The notes under the pieces are model-generated. The model had not been told where the DNA came from. It saw only the letters and a program-made list of their open reading frames with translations, and ran no database searches. Positions 51,875-61,163 of a stretch of 64,000 nucleotides of DNA are shown in pieces. The translations under genes and the position numbers were made by a program. Every line of letters starts with the position of its first letter. Within the stretch, counting starts at the first letter, position 1. The stretch comes from G963663315 sp965116335 (GTDB lineage: Bacteria > Pseudomonadota > Gammaproteobacteria > Arenicellales > Poriferihabitantaceae). The stretch is taken from assembly GCA_965116335.1 (NCBI GenBank), contig OZ220677.1, forward strand, positions 62,001 to 126,000, written 5' to 3'.

Positions 51875-54800
51875 ATGAAAAAAATAGAAGTAAATTCGAT
51901 TAAGTCCTTGATTTATGGTATAATTGACCGGATTACCGGATTACCGGATTACCGGATTACCGGATTACCGGATTACCGGATTACCGGATTACCGGATTAC
52001 CGGATTACCGGATTACCGGATTACCGGATTACCCAGCCTGCGCCTGCCTTATCGAACCCTGACCGTTTAACTTCACCACCTGTTATTCCCCCCACCCGCT
52101 CCCCGGCGGGCTTCGCCCTTGTATCGCGGACTCCCCCTCAAGGGGGGAGTAATGCCGTCCAAATCATTCCCCCCTTGAGGGGGAATCCAATCCGCAAACG
52201 GATTGGATGGGGGGACAACAACCCGTCAACGTATGATCCACCTGTCATTCCCGCGAATGCGGGAATCCACCCCACCCGACGCGGCCTGTTTTCGGCTCTG
52301 CTCTGCTTGCCGCTACTACTCACCCTCGTCGCTCCGGTCGCCGCACAGACTGCTCACTCCCTGACGCTCAATCCCACCACAATCCAGGCTGGGTCTCTTG
52401 ATGGGGCGAAAATCACGCTGACGCCCGTCAATGTCAGCTTCTTTGGTGCTTCCGGGATTGGCGGTGGTGGGTCCGGCGGCCTATCCAATGTTGATCCCCG
52501 CACCTATGTGAATTCGGCTGATCTTGTTTCCGGGGGCGCTGACGGCAGGGGAAAAATCCCGAACTCCGCAGTCCGGCTCAGCGCGCTCGGCCTTGAAAAG
52601 ATCACTCTGTCCGGAGCGCCAGCCGGGCTGACCATCGCTAGCGGCCAGCTGCTTGCGCGACAATTAAGTGTTCATGGCGTGTTTGCTCATCGTTCGGTCG
52701 AGATCACGCTTGCCTATAGCGGCTCGGGCATCAGTGCGGACGATACGGTAACCGTCACGGTGGACGGGGATGCGCTTCGTCGTGTTGATGAAGGATCCAA
52801 CAGGCAGAATTTGAGCAATATTTCTGCCACCATCACGATCAAGGAAGCATCCCAACCTGCCATCACTATCGCCGCCGTTGCCGATGCGATAACCGAGGGT
52901 ACGGGTGCGGGCGCTCAATTCACCCTGACTGCGTTTCCAACACCGAGTTCAAATTTGACTGTCAATCTGGCGGTCAGCGAGACCGGGGGTTTTGTCGCGA
53001 GCAGCGATAAGGGTACCCAGACGGTAACCATCGACACATCGGGCACTGCGACTCACACGGTGCCCATAGTGAATGACAGTACGGCGGAATCAAGTGGCTC
53101 AGTCACGGTAACGATAAAATCCGGCAACAGCTACCGATTGGGCAGCACGACCTCGGCCACAGTCACAGTCAGCGACGATGACACACCCAACACCGCCCCC
53201 ACCGTAGCCAATGCCATCCCCAACCAGAGTGCCACAGTCGGCACCGCCTTCAGCTATGCCTTCCCGACCAATACCTTCAATGATGCCGATAGCGACTCCC
53301 TGACCTATAGCGCACTGAAATCCGATAACAGCGCATTACCCTCCTGGCTGACTTTCACTACCGGCACCCGCACCTTCTCCGGTACGCCACAATCGGGCGA
53401 TGTGGGCACACTATCGGTCAAAGTAACCGCCATTGATGGCAATGGCGGCAGCATCAGTGAACCCTTTAACATCGTAGTGAGTGCAGCGGCACCGATAATC
53501 CCCACAGTAGACTTCGCTTCCTCGTCTTCGAGTGTGCTTGAGGATGCCGGTACACATAACGTAACCGTCAACCTCTCATCCGCCGCACCTTCCGGGGGGC
53601 TTACCCTGACCTACACGGTAGGCGGCACCGCGACTGCGGGCAGTGATTATACGACACTCACCGGCACAGTACCGGTTGCGGCGAATGCCACTACAGCCAC
53701 TATCCCGGTGGTTATCATTGACGACAGCAACCCCATCACCGAGCCAGTCGAAACCGTCATCCTGACCCTGACCGATGGTACAGGCTACACGCTCGGCAGT
53801 ACAACAATCGTACACACCCTCACCATTACCGATAATGACACCACAACCCATCCAGGTACGACGACACCGACTACAAATCCCGGCAATAACAATAATAACA
53901 ACAACACGCCCCCCACAGCCCCGGTCATTCCGCCGGTCTCGGTTTCTGCACAAGCCTTGACCCTGACCGAAGGTGCGATGGAGTCTTATACTCTGGTACT
54001 GGACAGTGCCCCGACGACAAGTGTCACTATAGAGATTACGCCACAAGACAGTACCCGGATTACGGTAACCCCGGCTACAGTAGTATTCACTCCCGATAAC
54101 TGGCAAAGTCCACAAAGCGTAAGCGTGCAGGCACAAGCGAACGAGAATGCAACCGAACAAACCGTTCAACTGATTCATCGCATAAAGGGCAGCAATCAAC
54201 GCATCGCCTCGGTCACGCTCACTATACAACCCGATACCACCCAGGCCACCACTCCCTGGCTTTCCCGTATGGGACGCACGGTAGCTGAACAAGCCATAGA
54301 CGGTATCCGCAAGAGAATGGATGCCAGCCGTACCCCCGGACTATCTGCAACCCTGGCCGGTTGGTCGGTTCCCATGAATCCGTCGTCAGGAGAATTTGAT
54401 CCTGATTCATACACCCTGAACCCGGCTTCTGAAACCCTGAATGCCCAGGATATACTCTCCAACAGTCAGTTCCTGCATACCACCGGACTGGACCTGCGAG
54501 GCGGCAATACTGCATTCTGGGGACAACTGTCTGAAACCGACTTCTCTGGTACACAACATAACATCCATACCCAGGGAGAAAGCCGTACCCTGCAAATCGG
54601 CGCAGACTACTCTGTGAATGACTGGATGATGGGTTTCAGTCTGCTATCGAGTACCACCGAAGGATTCAGTCAAAGACAAGCCATAAAAGAGCGCATGGAA
54701 TCTGACCTAACGGCTCTGATTCCCTATAGCGCCAAGACAATCGGAGATACCCGGATATGGGGTGCGGCAGGCTTTGGACAAGGCACCGTGAGCCGGTATC

Positions 54801-55573
54801 GGGAAAACATCAAAAGAAATGAATCCGACCTGGACTGGCAACTGCTGAACCTGGGCGCAAGCAGTGAAATAAAAACCACAGAAACTGTCAATCTGTCTCT
54901 CAATACCGATGCCTTATGGGTACGCACCCAATCCGATGAGAGTAAACAGGATAATATGAATCCCGCCATCAGTCGCATCCGGGCGGGACTGCAAAGTACC
55001 TGGAATCACACGCTGTACAATACTGAACTGCAACCCACCTTCACGATAGGGGCAAGACATGATGGTGGCGGTGCAGAGAGTGGCTTTGGCCTCTATGCGG
55101 GTAGTGGTCTGCGCTGGACATCACCCACAGTACAAATCGACATTGAAGGGCAATATCTTCTGTCTCATCAACAAGAGATAGAAGAAAAAGGATTCTCGGC
55201 TTCACTGATCCATGATCGTACTCCGAACAGTGATCTGGGATTCTCCCTGTCGTTGTCGCAACGCCCGAGTCTTGATATAGACGGCCTTAATAGCTGGTGG
55301 ATGGCGGAATCGGTCTTAACCCCCTCATCCTCCGACAACCGATGGGTGATTGATGCGGCGTATGGGTTGCCTGCATTTGATGGCAGATTCACGGGTATTC
55401 CGCATATTGGCATGGGACTGGATGGCGATACGACAGATATACAACTGGGCTGGCGCATGACGCCGCTTGCAACCCACCGGAATCTGTCATTGGGTATTCA
55501 GGCGACACGATTCACTCAGGAACAAACCGCACCGAAACATTGGTTTGGGGTTGAGGCCAGAGTGAGGTGGTAA
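51875..55573 (+). CDS. Calx-beta autotransporter-like adhesin with repeat-filled N-terminal extension
   Basis: 1232 residues if begun at the ATG at 51875. Residues about 19-53 are RITGLPDY repeats from an octanucleotide array; about 70-130 are translated palindromic repeats. A good signal peptide (RRGLFSALLCLPLLLTLVAPVAAQ) appears only at about 132-155, with no ATG/GTG/TTG close before it. The passenger has Calx-beta-like modules (about 326-435 and 542-656, each ending DDD/DND), a cadherin/He_PIG-like module (about 437-540, SGTPQSGDVG), a Thr/Asn linker and a further Ig-like module. From about 790 the chain has an autotransporter-type helix (WLSRMGRTVAEQAIDGIRKRM) and an outer-membrane beta-barrel ending in aromatic W. 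Surface display is likely; whether it is expressed is uncertain. Confidence 0.72.
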   Translation: MKKIEVNSIKSLIYGIIDRITGLPDYRITGLPDYRITGLPDYRITGLPDYRITQPAPALSNPDRLTSPPVIPPTRSPAGFALVSRTPPQGGSNAVQIIPPLRGNPIRKRIGWGDNNPSTYDPPVIPANAGIHPTRRGLFSALLCLPLLLTLVAPVAAQTAHSLTLNPTTIQAGSLDGAKITLTPVNVSFFGASGIGGGGSGGLSNVDPRTYVNSADLVSGGADGRGKIPNSAVRLSALGLEKITLSGAPAGLTIASGQLLARQLSVHGVFAHRSVEITLAYSGSGISADDTVTVTVDGDALRRVDEGSNRQNLSNISATITIKEASQPAITIAAVADAITEGTGAGAQFTLTAFPTPSSNLTVNLAVSETGGFVASSDKGTQTVTIDTSGTATHTVPIVNDSTAESSGSVTVTIKSGNSYRLGSTTSATVTVSDDDTPNTAPTVANAIPNQSATVGTAFSYAFPTNTFNDADSDSLTYSALKSDNSALPSWLTFTTGTRTFSGTPQSGDVGTLSVKVTAIDGNGGSISEPFNIVVSAAAPIIPTVDFASSSSSVLEDAGTHNVTVNLSSAAPSGGLTLTYTVGGTATAGSDYTTLTGTVPVAANATTATIPVVIIDDSNPITEPVETVILTLTDGTGYTLGSTTIVHTLTITDNDTTTHPGTTTPTTNPGNNNNNNNTPPTAPVIPPVSVSAQALTLTEGAMESYTLVLDSAPTTSVTIEITPQDSTRITVTPATVVFTPDNWQSPQSVSVQAQANENATEQTVQLIHRIKGSNQRIASVTLTIQPDTTQATTPWLSRMGRTVAEQAIDGIRKRMDASRTPGLSATLAGWSVPMNPSSGEFDPDSYTLNPASETLNAQDILSNSQFLHTTGLDLRGGNTAFWGQLSETDFSGTQHNIHTQGESRTLQIGADYSVNDWMMGFSLLSSTTEGFSQRQAIKERMESDLTALIPYSAKTIGDTRIWGAAGFGQGTVSRYRENIKRNESDLDWQLLNLGASSEIKTTETVNLSLNTDALWVRTQSDESKQDNMNPAISRIRAGLQSTWNHTLYNTELQPTFTIGARHDGGGAESGFGLYAGSGLRWTSPTVQIDIEGQYLLSHQQEIEEKGFSASLIHDRTPNSDLGFSLSLSQRPSLDIDGLNSWWMAESVLTPSSSDNRWVIDAAYGLPAFDGRFTGIPHIGMGLDGDTTDIQLGWRMTPLATHRNLSLGIQATRFTQEQTAPKHWFGVEARVRW
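51930..52033 (+). repeat. Tandem octanucleotide array, 13 x GGATTACC
   Basis: Thirteen perfect copies of an 8-bp unit (104 bp). Three units equal eight codons, encoding RITGLPDY. As eight is not a multiple of three, gain or loss of one unit changes the frame between the upstream ATG and the adhesin. Confidence 0.95.
52080..52270. repeat. Dispersed palindromic repeats inside the adhesin frame
   Basis: CCCCCTCAAGGGGGG, CCCCCCTTGAGGGGG, the ATCCAATCC..GGATTGGAT dyad and TCCCGCGAATGCGGGA lie between the octamer array and the signal-peptide codons, all without introducing a stop in this frame. Confidence 0.85.
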
Positions 55574-55584
55574 GGTAAGAGCCT

Positions 55585-55860
55585 GTTCCGGCGGTTGTGG
55601 ATTCCCGCCTGCGCGGGAAAGACGGGTTGGGGCGTGGAATGGCGGTTGTGTCCCCCCATCACACCCGCTTCGCGCGATGTGATTCCCCCTCAAGGGGGGA
55701 ATGATTGGATGTTGATATGGGTCGAAATGATGTTGTAGGGGAGGGTCTCTGTGCCCTCCCGCGAATGATCGAACAGGAATCAACGATACCGGGCACCCAC
55801 AAGGGGCGCCCCTACGATGACGGGTAACCGCAACCTCCATATATGGATTCCCGCCTGCGC
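55585..55860. repeat. Cluster of dispersed palindromic repeats
   Basis: TCCCGCCTGCGCGGGA near 55600 and again near 55850, class-delta elements (55650-55703), GGGAGGGT/CCCTCCCGC (55737-55765) and GGGCACC/GGCGCCC (55790-55815). The stretch 55574-56018 between the adhesin and livJ holds only these and the livJ upstream region. Confidence 0.85.
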
Positions 55861-56018
55861 GGGAAAGACGGGTGGGGGGAATGATGTTGATGACGGGTTG
55901 GGGCGTGGAATGGCGGTTGGTTTTTACAGATTGGGCGGGTTATACTTGCTGGCACCGGTTACTCCGGTCGGGCGTCTGCGATTCGGGACTATCAACACTT
56001 TGTATTGGAGAAGACATC

Positions 56019-57200
56019 ATGAAAAAATCCATATTAATACCCGCGCTGCTGACTGTATTGTCTGCGCCGGTACTGGCTGATGAAATCAGGATCGGGGTTA
56101 TTCTCGGTTATACCGGACCAATCGAATCGCTGACGCCGGACATGGCCAGCGGTGCCGATCTCGCATTCTCTGAAGCCTCGGAGTCTGGCAAGCTGCTCGA
56201 TGGTAAAACCATTGTCGGTGTGCGTGGTGATTCCACCTGTATTGATGCTGCGGCCGCTTCTTCGGCTGCCGAGCGGCTGATCACTGCCGACGGTATTGCC
56301 GCCATTATGGGGGCTGACTGTTCAGGCGTGACGACCGCCATTGCAAACAACGTAGCGGTTCCGAATGGCGTGGTCATGATTTCCCCATCGGCTACTTCAC
56401 CGGCTCTGTCGACGATAGATGATAATGGTCTTTTCTTCCGCACGGCACCGTCGGATGCCCGCCAGGGGCAGGTTCTGGCGGATATACTGGAAGAGCGGGG
56501 AATCAGCGAGGTAGCGATTACCTATACCAACAACGATTATGGCAAGGGGCTCGCCGATTCTTTTGGTGGCGCGTTCAAGGCCAATGGCGGTAGCATTGCA
56601 ATTACTGCGGCGCATGAGGATGGCAAGGCTGATTACTCTGCTGAAGTCGGCGCTCTTGCGGCTTCCGGCGCCGAACATCTGGTGGTGTTCGGGTATGTTG
56701 ATCAGGGTGGCAAGGGGATTATTCAGGCTGCGGTGGACGCCGATGCCTTTGGCGGCTTCGTGATGGCGGATGGCATGGTCGGTGAGTCACTGATAGAAGC
56801 CATCGGCGCTGATCTGGATGGTTCATTCGCGACCCTGCCGGGTGGGGCATCTGGAGCGGATGCCTTTACAGATTATGCTAATTCCAGCGGAATCAAGGGC
56901 GATGGCGCGTTTGTGCCGGAGTCTTATGATGCGGCCGCCCTTCTGGTGCTGGCCATTCAGGCGGCGGGCTCAGCTGATCGTGCCGCCATTGCCGGTAGCG
57001 TCATGTCTGTAGCTAATGCTCCGGGCGAGGAAATCGCCCCCGGTGAACTGGCAAAGGCCCTGCAGATTCTGGCTGATGGTAAAGAGGTCAATTATCAGGG
57101 CGCGACGAATGTCGAGTTCAACGAAGTGGGTGAGGTGTTTGGCACCTACAAGGAGCTTGAAATCAGTAATGGCAAATGGGAAACCATACATATTCATTAA
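56019..57200 (+). CDS. ABC transporter substrate-binding protein, LivJ family
   Basis: 393 residues with a signal peptide (KKSILIPALLTVLSAPVLA). DEIRIGVILGYTGPIESLTPDM and the type I periplasmic-binding fold (VAITYTNNDYGKGLADSFGGAF, GYVDQGGKGIIQAA) are family-typical. GGAGAAG lies eight bases before the ATG. It would feed the LivG-F/H/M complex encoded 4 kb upstream; the ligand is unknown, but the TMADH and MttB genes that follow suggest a methylated amine or betaine. Confidence 0.9.
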   Translation: MKKSILIPALLTVLSAPVLADEIRIGVILGYTGPIESLTPDMASGADLAFSEASESGKLLDGKTIVGVRGDSTCIDAAAASSAAERLITADGIAAIMGADCSGVTTAIANNVAVPNGVVMISPSATSPALSTIDDNGLFFRTAPSDARQGQVLADILEERGISEVAITYTNNDYGKGLADSFGGAFKANGGSIAITAAHEDGKADYSAEVGALAASGAEHLVVFGYVDQGGKGIIQAAVDADAFGGFVMADGMVGESLIEAIGADLDGSFATLPGGASGADAFTDYANSSGIKGDGAFVPESYDAAALLVLAIQAAGSADRAAIAGSVMSVANAPGEEIAPGELAKALQILADGKEVNYQGATNVEFNEVGEVFGTYKELEISNGKWETIHIH

Positions 57201-57218
57201 TCTCGCGTCATCAGATAA

Positions 57219-57240
57219 GGGCGTCGTCATGACGACGCCC
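57219..57240 (+). terminator. Perfect 22-bp palindrome after livJ
   Basis: GGGCGTCGTCATGACGACGCCC, 18 bases after the livJ stop. No T-run follows, so it may stabilise the mRNA end or be a rho-assisted terminator. Confidence 0.45.
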
Positions 57241-57264
57241 TGTCCGCAGCCGATAATGTTTTGC

Positions 57265-57297
57265 GGGCCGGCACGGAGACCGGCCCCTACGATGATG
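57265..57297. repeat. Dispersed palindromic repeat GGGCCGG/CCGGCCCC
   Basis: Short hairpin of the same CCCCTACGATGATGGG-ended class as at 9276-9302, in the gap before the TMADH-like gene. Confidence 0.7.
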
Positions 57298-57346
57298 GGT
57301 GGGTATTCATTCCGTCATTTTCGCACGGGAGTCGAGGAATAATTGC

Positions 57347-59416
57347 GTGACTGATGCTGACCGATATGCGGTTCTTTTTGAGCCGGTTGCCATCGGGCCG
57401 GTAACGGCACGTAACCGTTTTTATCAGGTTCCTCACTGTAACGGATTTGGCCACTTGAGACCGCGAGGCCATGCCGCGATGCGCGGTATGAAGGCGCAAG
57501 GCGGTTGGGCGGTGGTGTGTACGGAAGAGACCGAGATTCATCCGAGTTCCGACCTGTCACCATACGCGGTACAACGCCTGTGGGACCATCGGGATATTCC
57601 GGCATTAGCCCTGATGACCGAGGCCGTGCATCAACACGGTTCGCTGGCCGGGATTCAACTGGCCCATAATGGTCATCACGCGCCTAATCTGTTCTCACGC
57701 ATCCCGCCACTCTCGCCGAGTGGTCGGATGATTGATGATCTGTATCCGCGACAGGCTCGGGCAATGACTCGATGCGACATCCGCGAGTTGCGTAAATGGC
57801 ACCGGAATGCGGTTCGGAACGCCAAAATCGCCGGTTTCGATATTATCTATGTGTATGCCGGTCATCACATGACGCTGGCGCATCAGTTCATGAATCCAGA
57901 ATTCAATCAGCGTACCGATGAATATGGAGGCTCGCTGGAAAACCGGGTTCGCCTGACCCGGGAGTTGCTGGACGAATCGCTGGAAGAGGCAGCCGGTGAA
58001 TGTGCGATTGCGTTCCGTCTGGCGGTAGATGACATGGAGGGTAGTGCGGGTATGCAGGCTACGGTTGAAGGTCGGGAGATTGTTGAAATGCTGGCCGAAT
58101 ATCCTGATTTATGGGATGTCAATGTGGCGGGTTGGGAGAATGACTCCCAGACCGCGAGATTCGCGCCTGACGAAGGTTATCAGGAACCGTTTACCGCATT
58201 CGTTAAACAGGTAACATCGAAGCCAGTGGTTGGTGTGGGACGGTATACTTCACCTGACCGGATGGTGGCGTTGATCAGAAAAGGGCATTTCGATTTTATT
58301 GGCGCGGCCCGTCCGTCTATTGCCGACCCGTTCTTGCCGAACAAGATCAGGGAGAATCGGGTTGAGGATATTTGCGAGTGTATCGGCTGCAATATCTGTG
58401 TTTCCTGTGACACGACCGGTGTCCCCATTCGCTGTACCCAGAACCCGACCATGGGAGAGGAGTGGCGAAGAAACTGGCATCCGGAGAAGATCGAGAAGAA
58501 ATCCGACGATGCTGCGGTGGTCGTGGTGGGAGGCGGCCCGGCCGGACTGGAATGTGCATTGCAGTTGAGTCGGCGCGGCCATGAGGTCACTCTGGCAGAA
58601 GCATCCAGCCAACTGGGTGGCCGGGTGATTGGTGAGTCTGGTCTGAAAGGGCTATCGGCGTGGAAGCGGGTGAGTGACTACCGAATCGCGCAGCTGGAAC
58701 GCTCCGCCAATGTGGAGTTATATCTGCAAAGTGAAATGCAGGCCAGCCACATTGTTGATCTCGGTATTCCCCATGTATTTATCGCGACCGGAGCGCACTG
58801 GCGGCGTGACGGGGTTGGCAGAAGTTCCCGTACCGCGATAGACACCGATACCGGAGTTTGTATTATGACACCCGATGACATTATGGGTGGACAGATGCCC
58901 GCGCCCGGCGCCGTCGTCATTTACGACGATGAGCAATCCTATATCGGTGGAGTGATCGCCGAACAGCTTGCCACGACAAACCCGGAAGTAATCTATATTA
59001 CTTCGGCGGGTGTGGCTTCTGCCTGGACCAGTTACACTCTGGAACAACACCGTATTCAATCGGCGATGGTCGCACAGGGAGTTCGCATTTCCGTCAACCA
59101 GAATCTGAAAGAAGTCGGCGATCGCGGTATTGTCACCGAATGTATATTCGGTGGCGGGGATACGACCCATGAGTGCGAGACGCTGGTCCTGGTAACCGAG
59201 AGGCAGCCGAACCATACACTGGTGGATGAACTGCTGGCGCTCAACCAGCGGCAGCAGAAATTTTCTACTCTTGAGGTGATCGGTGATGCCCTTGCGCCGG
59301 GGTTGATTGCAGATGCGGTCTTTTATGGTCATCTGGCTGCGCGTAATTTCCTTAAATGCCCGGAGCAGGTTGAAAAGCAACTGTTCATGCGGGAAATTCC
59401 TTCGCTGGCCGGATAG
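57347..59416 (+). CDS. Trimethylamine-dehydrogenase-family NADH:flavin oxidoreductase
   Basis: 689 residues from a GTG at 57347 preceded by GAGGAAT. N-terminal OYE-type barrel: FYQVPHC gives Cys31, matching the cysteinyl-FMN site of TMADH; DIIYVYAGHH keeps the Tyr/His pair; then the 4Fe-4S motif CIGCNIC..C (CxxCxxCx11C) and RCTQNPTMGEEWRRNWHPEK. The C-terminal half binds a dinucleotide (AVVVVGGGPAGLECA). TMADH residues lining the trimethylamine pocket appear changed (Tyr60 position is Glu, Trp355 position is Asp), so the substrate may be a secondary amine or an N-methyl amino acid such as N-methylproline. Pairs with the following MttB gene. Confidence 0.85.
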   Translation: MTDADRYAVLFEPVAIGPVTARNRFYQVPHCNGFGHLRPRGHAAMRGMKAQGGWAVVCTEETEIHPSSDLSPYAVQRLWDHRDIPALALMTEAVHQHGSLAGIQLAHNGHHAPNLFSRIPPLSPSGRMIDDLYPRQARAMTRCDIRELRKWHRNAVRNAKIAGFDIIYVYAGHHMTLAHQFMNPEFNQRTDEYGGSLENRVRLTRELLDESLEEAAGECAIAFRLAVDDMEGSAGMQATVEGREIVEMLAEYPDLWDVNVAGWENDSQTARFAPDEGYQEPFTAFVKQVTSKPVVGVGRYTSPDRMVALIRKGHFDFIGAARPSIADPFLPNKIRENRVEDICECIGCNICVSCDTTGVPIRCTQNPTMGEEWRRNWHPEKIEKKSDDAAVVVVGGGPAGLECALQLSRRGHEVTLAEASSQLGGRVIGESGLKGLSAWKRVSDYRIAQLERSANVELYLQSEMQASHIVDLGIPHVFIATGAHWRRDGVGRSSRTAIDTDTGVCIMTPDDIMGGQMPAPGAVVIYDDEQSYIGGVIAEQLATTNPEVIYITSAGVASAWTSYTLEQHRIQSAMVAQGVRISVNQNLKEVGDRGIVTECIFGGGDTTHECETLVLVTERQPNHTLVDELLALNQRQQKFSTLEVIGDALAPGLIADAVFYGHLAARNFLKCPEQVEKQLFMREIPSLAG

Positions 59417-59457
59417 TGGTCGGTGGCGGTGTATTCTCCTGGCTTGAGTCCTGATTT

Positions 59458-61047
59458 GTGATGCCTGAGACAACGCTCACCGGAAAAAATCGAACGCCCC
59501 CGGAGCAGGCACGTACCCGGAGGAGGCGCGAAGGGGGGAGGGATGCCCGCAGAACCAAAAGACAGGAGCAAACCACATCGCGCGCAGTTTGGCCCGGTAT
59601 GACGGGTGGCCGCTACAATCCGTTGAGCGAACACGACATGGAGCAGGTGCATCAGGCTGCCCTTGAGATTCTGGAGACAATCGGCATCAAGGACCCGACT
59701 CAGGATTTACTGGACACGGTTTTGCCTAAAGGAGCCCGGTTGAATGAGCATAACCGATTGTGTTTCCCCAGGTCCCTGATGGAAGACATCATCGCAGGGG
59801 CTGCCCGTCATTTCGTGGTACATGCGAGAGGCACCCGCAAAGGGACGGATGATATTGAATGCAGTGGTTCGAAAGTATATTTCGCGACCTCCGGGTCAGC
59901 GGTCACCACATTTGAACCGGAAACAAAAAGCTATCGTCCGTCCACGCTTCGTGATGTCTACGACTTCACCCGGTTGACCGATAAACTCGACAACATCCAC
60001 ATGGTCGGCGATACGGTGGTTCCGACCGATGTCACGGATGATTTCGAGCATGATATTAATATCCCGTACACGATGATCATGGCGACCGAAAAGCCTTTGT
60101 GCTTTGCTTTCAGAAGTTCGGCCAGCGTTCGTCCGGCGGTCGAAATGTTCGATATGGTTTTGGGCGGGGAAGGCCGGTTTCGCAAAGAACCGTTTGCCAT
60201 CTTCGGCGGCTGTCCGATTGTTTCGCCACTCAGGTTCGGAGTGGAGAACTTGCAGGTTATGATGGAAGCCAGCCGACTCGGACTGACCAGTGATCTTGCG
60301 GTCGCTCCGCAGAGCGGTGCGACCGCTCCGGCTCCGCTGGCGGGCATCCTGGCGCAAGTGATCGCGGAAACCCTGGCCTGCCTGGCAGTCGTCAATCTGA
60401 TCAACCCCGGTTGCCCGATGGCTTTCGCCGCATGGCCCTTTATTACCGACCTGCGGACTGGATCATTCTCCGGGGGTAGCGCCGAGGAGGCGTTGTTGTC
60501 CGCCGCCGCCGTGCAGATGGGCCGGTTTTATGATCTTCCCAATTCGGTTGCCGCCGGTATGACCGACTCGAAAATCCCGGATGTTCAGCACGGCTTTGAA
60601 AAGGGGGTTTCTCTGGCTTTGGCCGCCATGGCGGGCGCCAATCGTGTTTGTGAGGCAGCCGGTATGATGGGCAGCCTGATGGGTTGCAGTTTCGAATCGC
60701 TGGTGATTGATGATGAGATTCTGGGACTGGTGCTGCGGGCGACCCGCGGCATCGAGGTCAGCGATGAAACACTGTCAGTAGAGGTGATCCGCGAATCGGT
60801 GATCAACCCCGGCCATTTTCTGGGGCACAGCCAGACCCTGAACTATATCGAAACCGAGTACCTGTACCCGGAGTTATCCGACCGCATGCCGACTGACGCA
60901 TGGGAGCAGGCAGGATCCAATGATCTGTATACGCGCAGTCAGCAGGTTGTGCGGGAAATTCTCGATCAGCATTGGCCCTGTTACATAGACAGTGCTCGCG
61001 ATAACCTGATTCGGGATAAATTCCCGATCCTTTTGAAGAAACGGTGA
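59458..61047 (+). CDS. MttB-family (COG5598) methyltransferase, non-pyrrolysine, second copy
   Basis: 529 residues. Arg-rich N-terminus (QARTRRRREGGRDARRTKRQ) then the family barrel: LEILETIGIKDPT, HARGTRKGTDDI, FATSGSAVTTFEPET, SGATAPAPLAGILAQVIAETL, AAWPFITDLRTGSFSGGSAEE and GHFLGHSQTLNYIETEYLYPEL. No in-frame amber codon. Clearly a distinct subfamily from the copy at 20930 (little identity outside motifs), so substrates may differ. Starts 41 bases after the TMADH-like gene. Methyl acceptor protein not found in the window. Confidence 0.82.
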   Translation: MMPETTLTGKNRTPPEQARTRRRREGGRDARRTKRQEQTTSRAVWPGMTGGRYNPLSEHDMEQVHQAALEILETIGIKDPTQDLLDTVLPKGARLNEHNRLCFPRSLMEDIIAGAARHFVVHARGTRKGTDDIECSGSKVYFATSGSAVTTFEPETKSYRPSTLRDVYDFTRLTDKLDNIHMVGDTVVPTDVTDDFEHDINIPYTMIMATEKPLCFAFRSSASVRPAVEMFDMVLGGEGRFRKEPFAIFGGCPIVSPLRFGVENLQVMMEASRLGLTSDLAVAPQSGATAPAPLAGILAQVIAETLACLAVVNLINPGCPMAFAAWPFITDLRTGSFSGGSAEEALLSAAAVQMGRFYDLPNSVAAGMTDSKIPDVQHGFEKGVSLALAAMAGANRVCEAAGMMGSLMGCSFESLVIDDEILGLVLRATRGIEVSDETLSVEVIRESVINPGHFLGHSQTLNYIETEYLYPELSDRMPTDAWEQAGSNDLYTRSQQVVREILDQHWPCYIDSARDNLIRDKFPILLKKR

Positions 61048-61107
61048 TAGGAGCGGTTATCGTCAGTTGCGGGCGGGCACAATGATATGGATGTTGTGAT
61101 TACCGAT

Positions 61108-61140
61108 GCGTAGGGGCGTCCCTCTGTGGGCGCCCGTTTT
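61108..61140. repeat. Dispersed palindromic repeat GGGGCGTCC/GGGCGCCC
   Basis: Same class as 8970-8996, between the convergent MttB and ygfZ genes. Confidence 0.75.
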
Positions 61141-61163
61141 ATTTTCGCATAGCGATGGTGGCC

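Noticed and set aside
51930..52033. Possible CRISPR array
   Set aside because: Units are contiguous 8-bp copies without spacers, and no cas genes are present.
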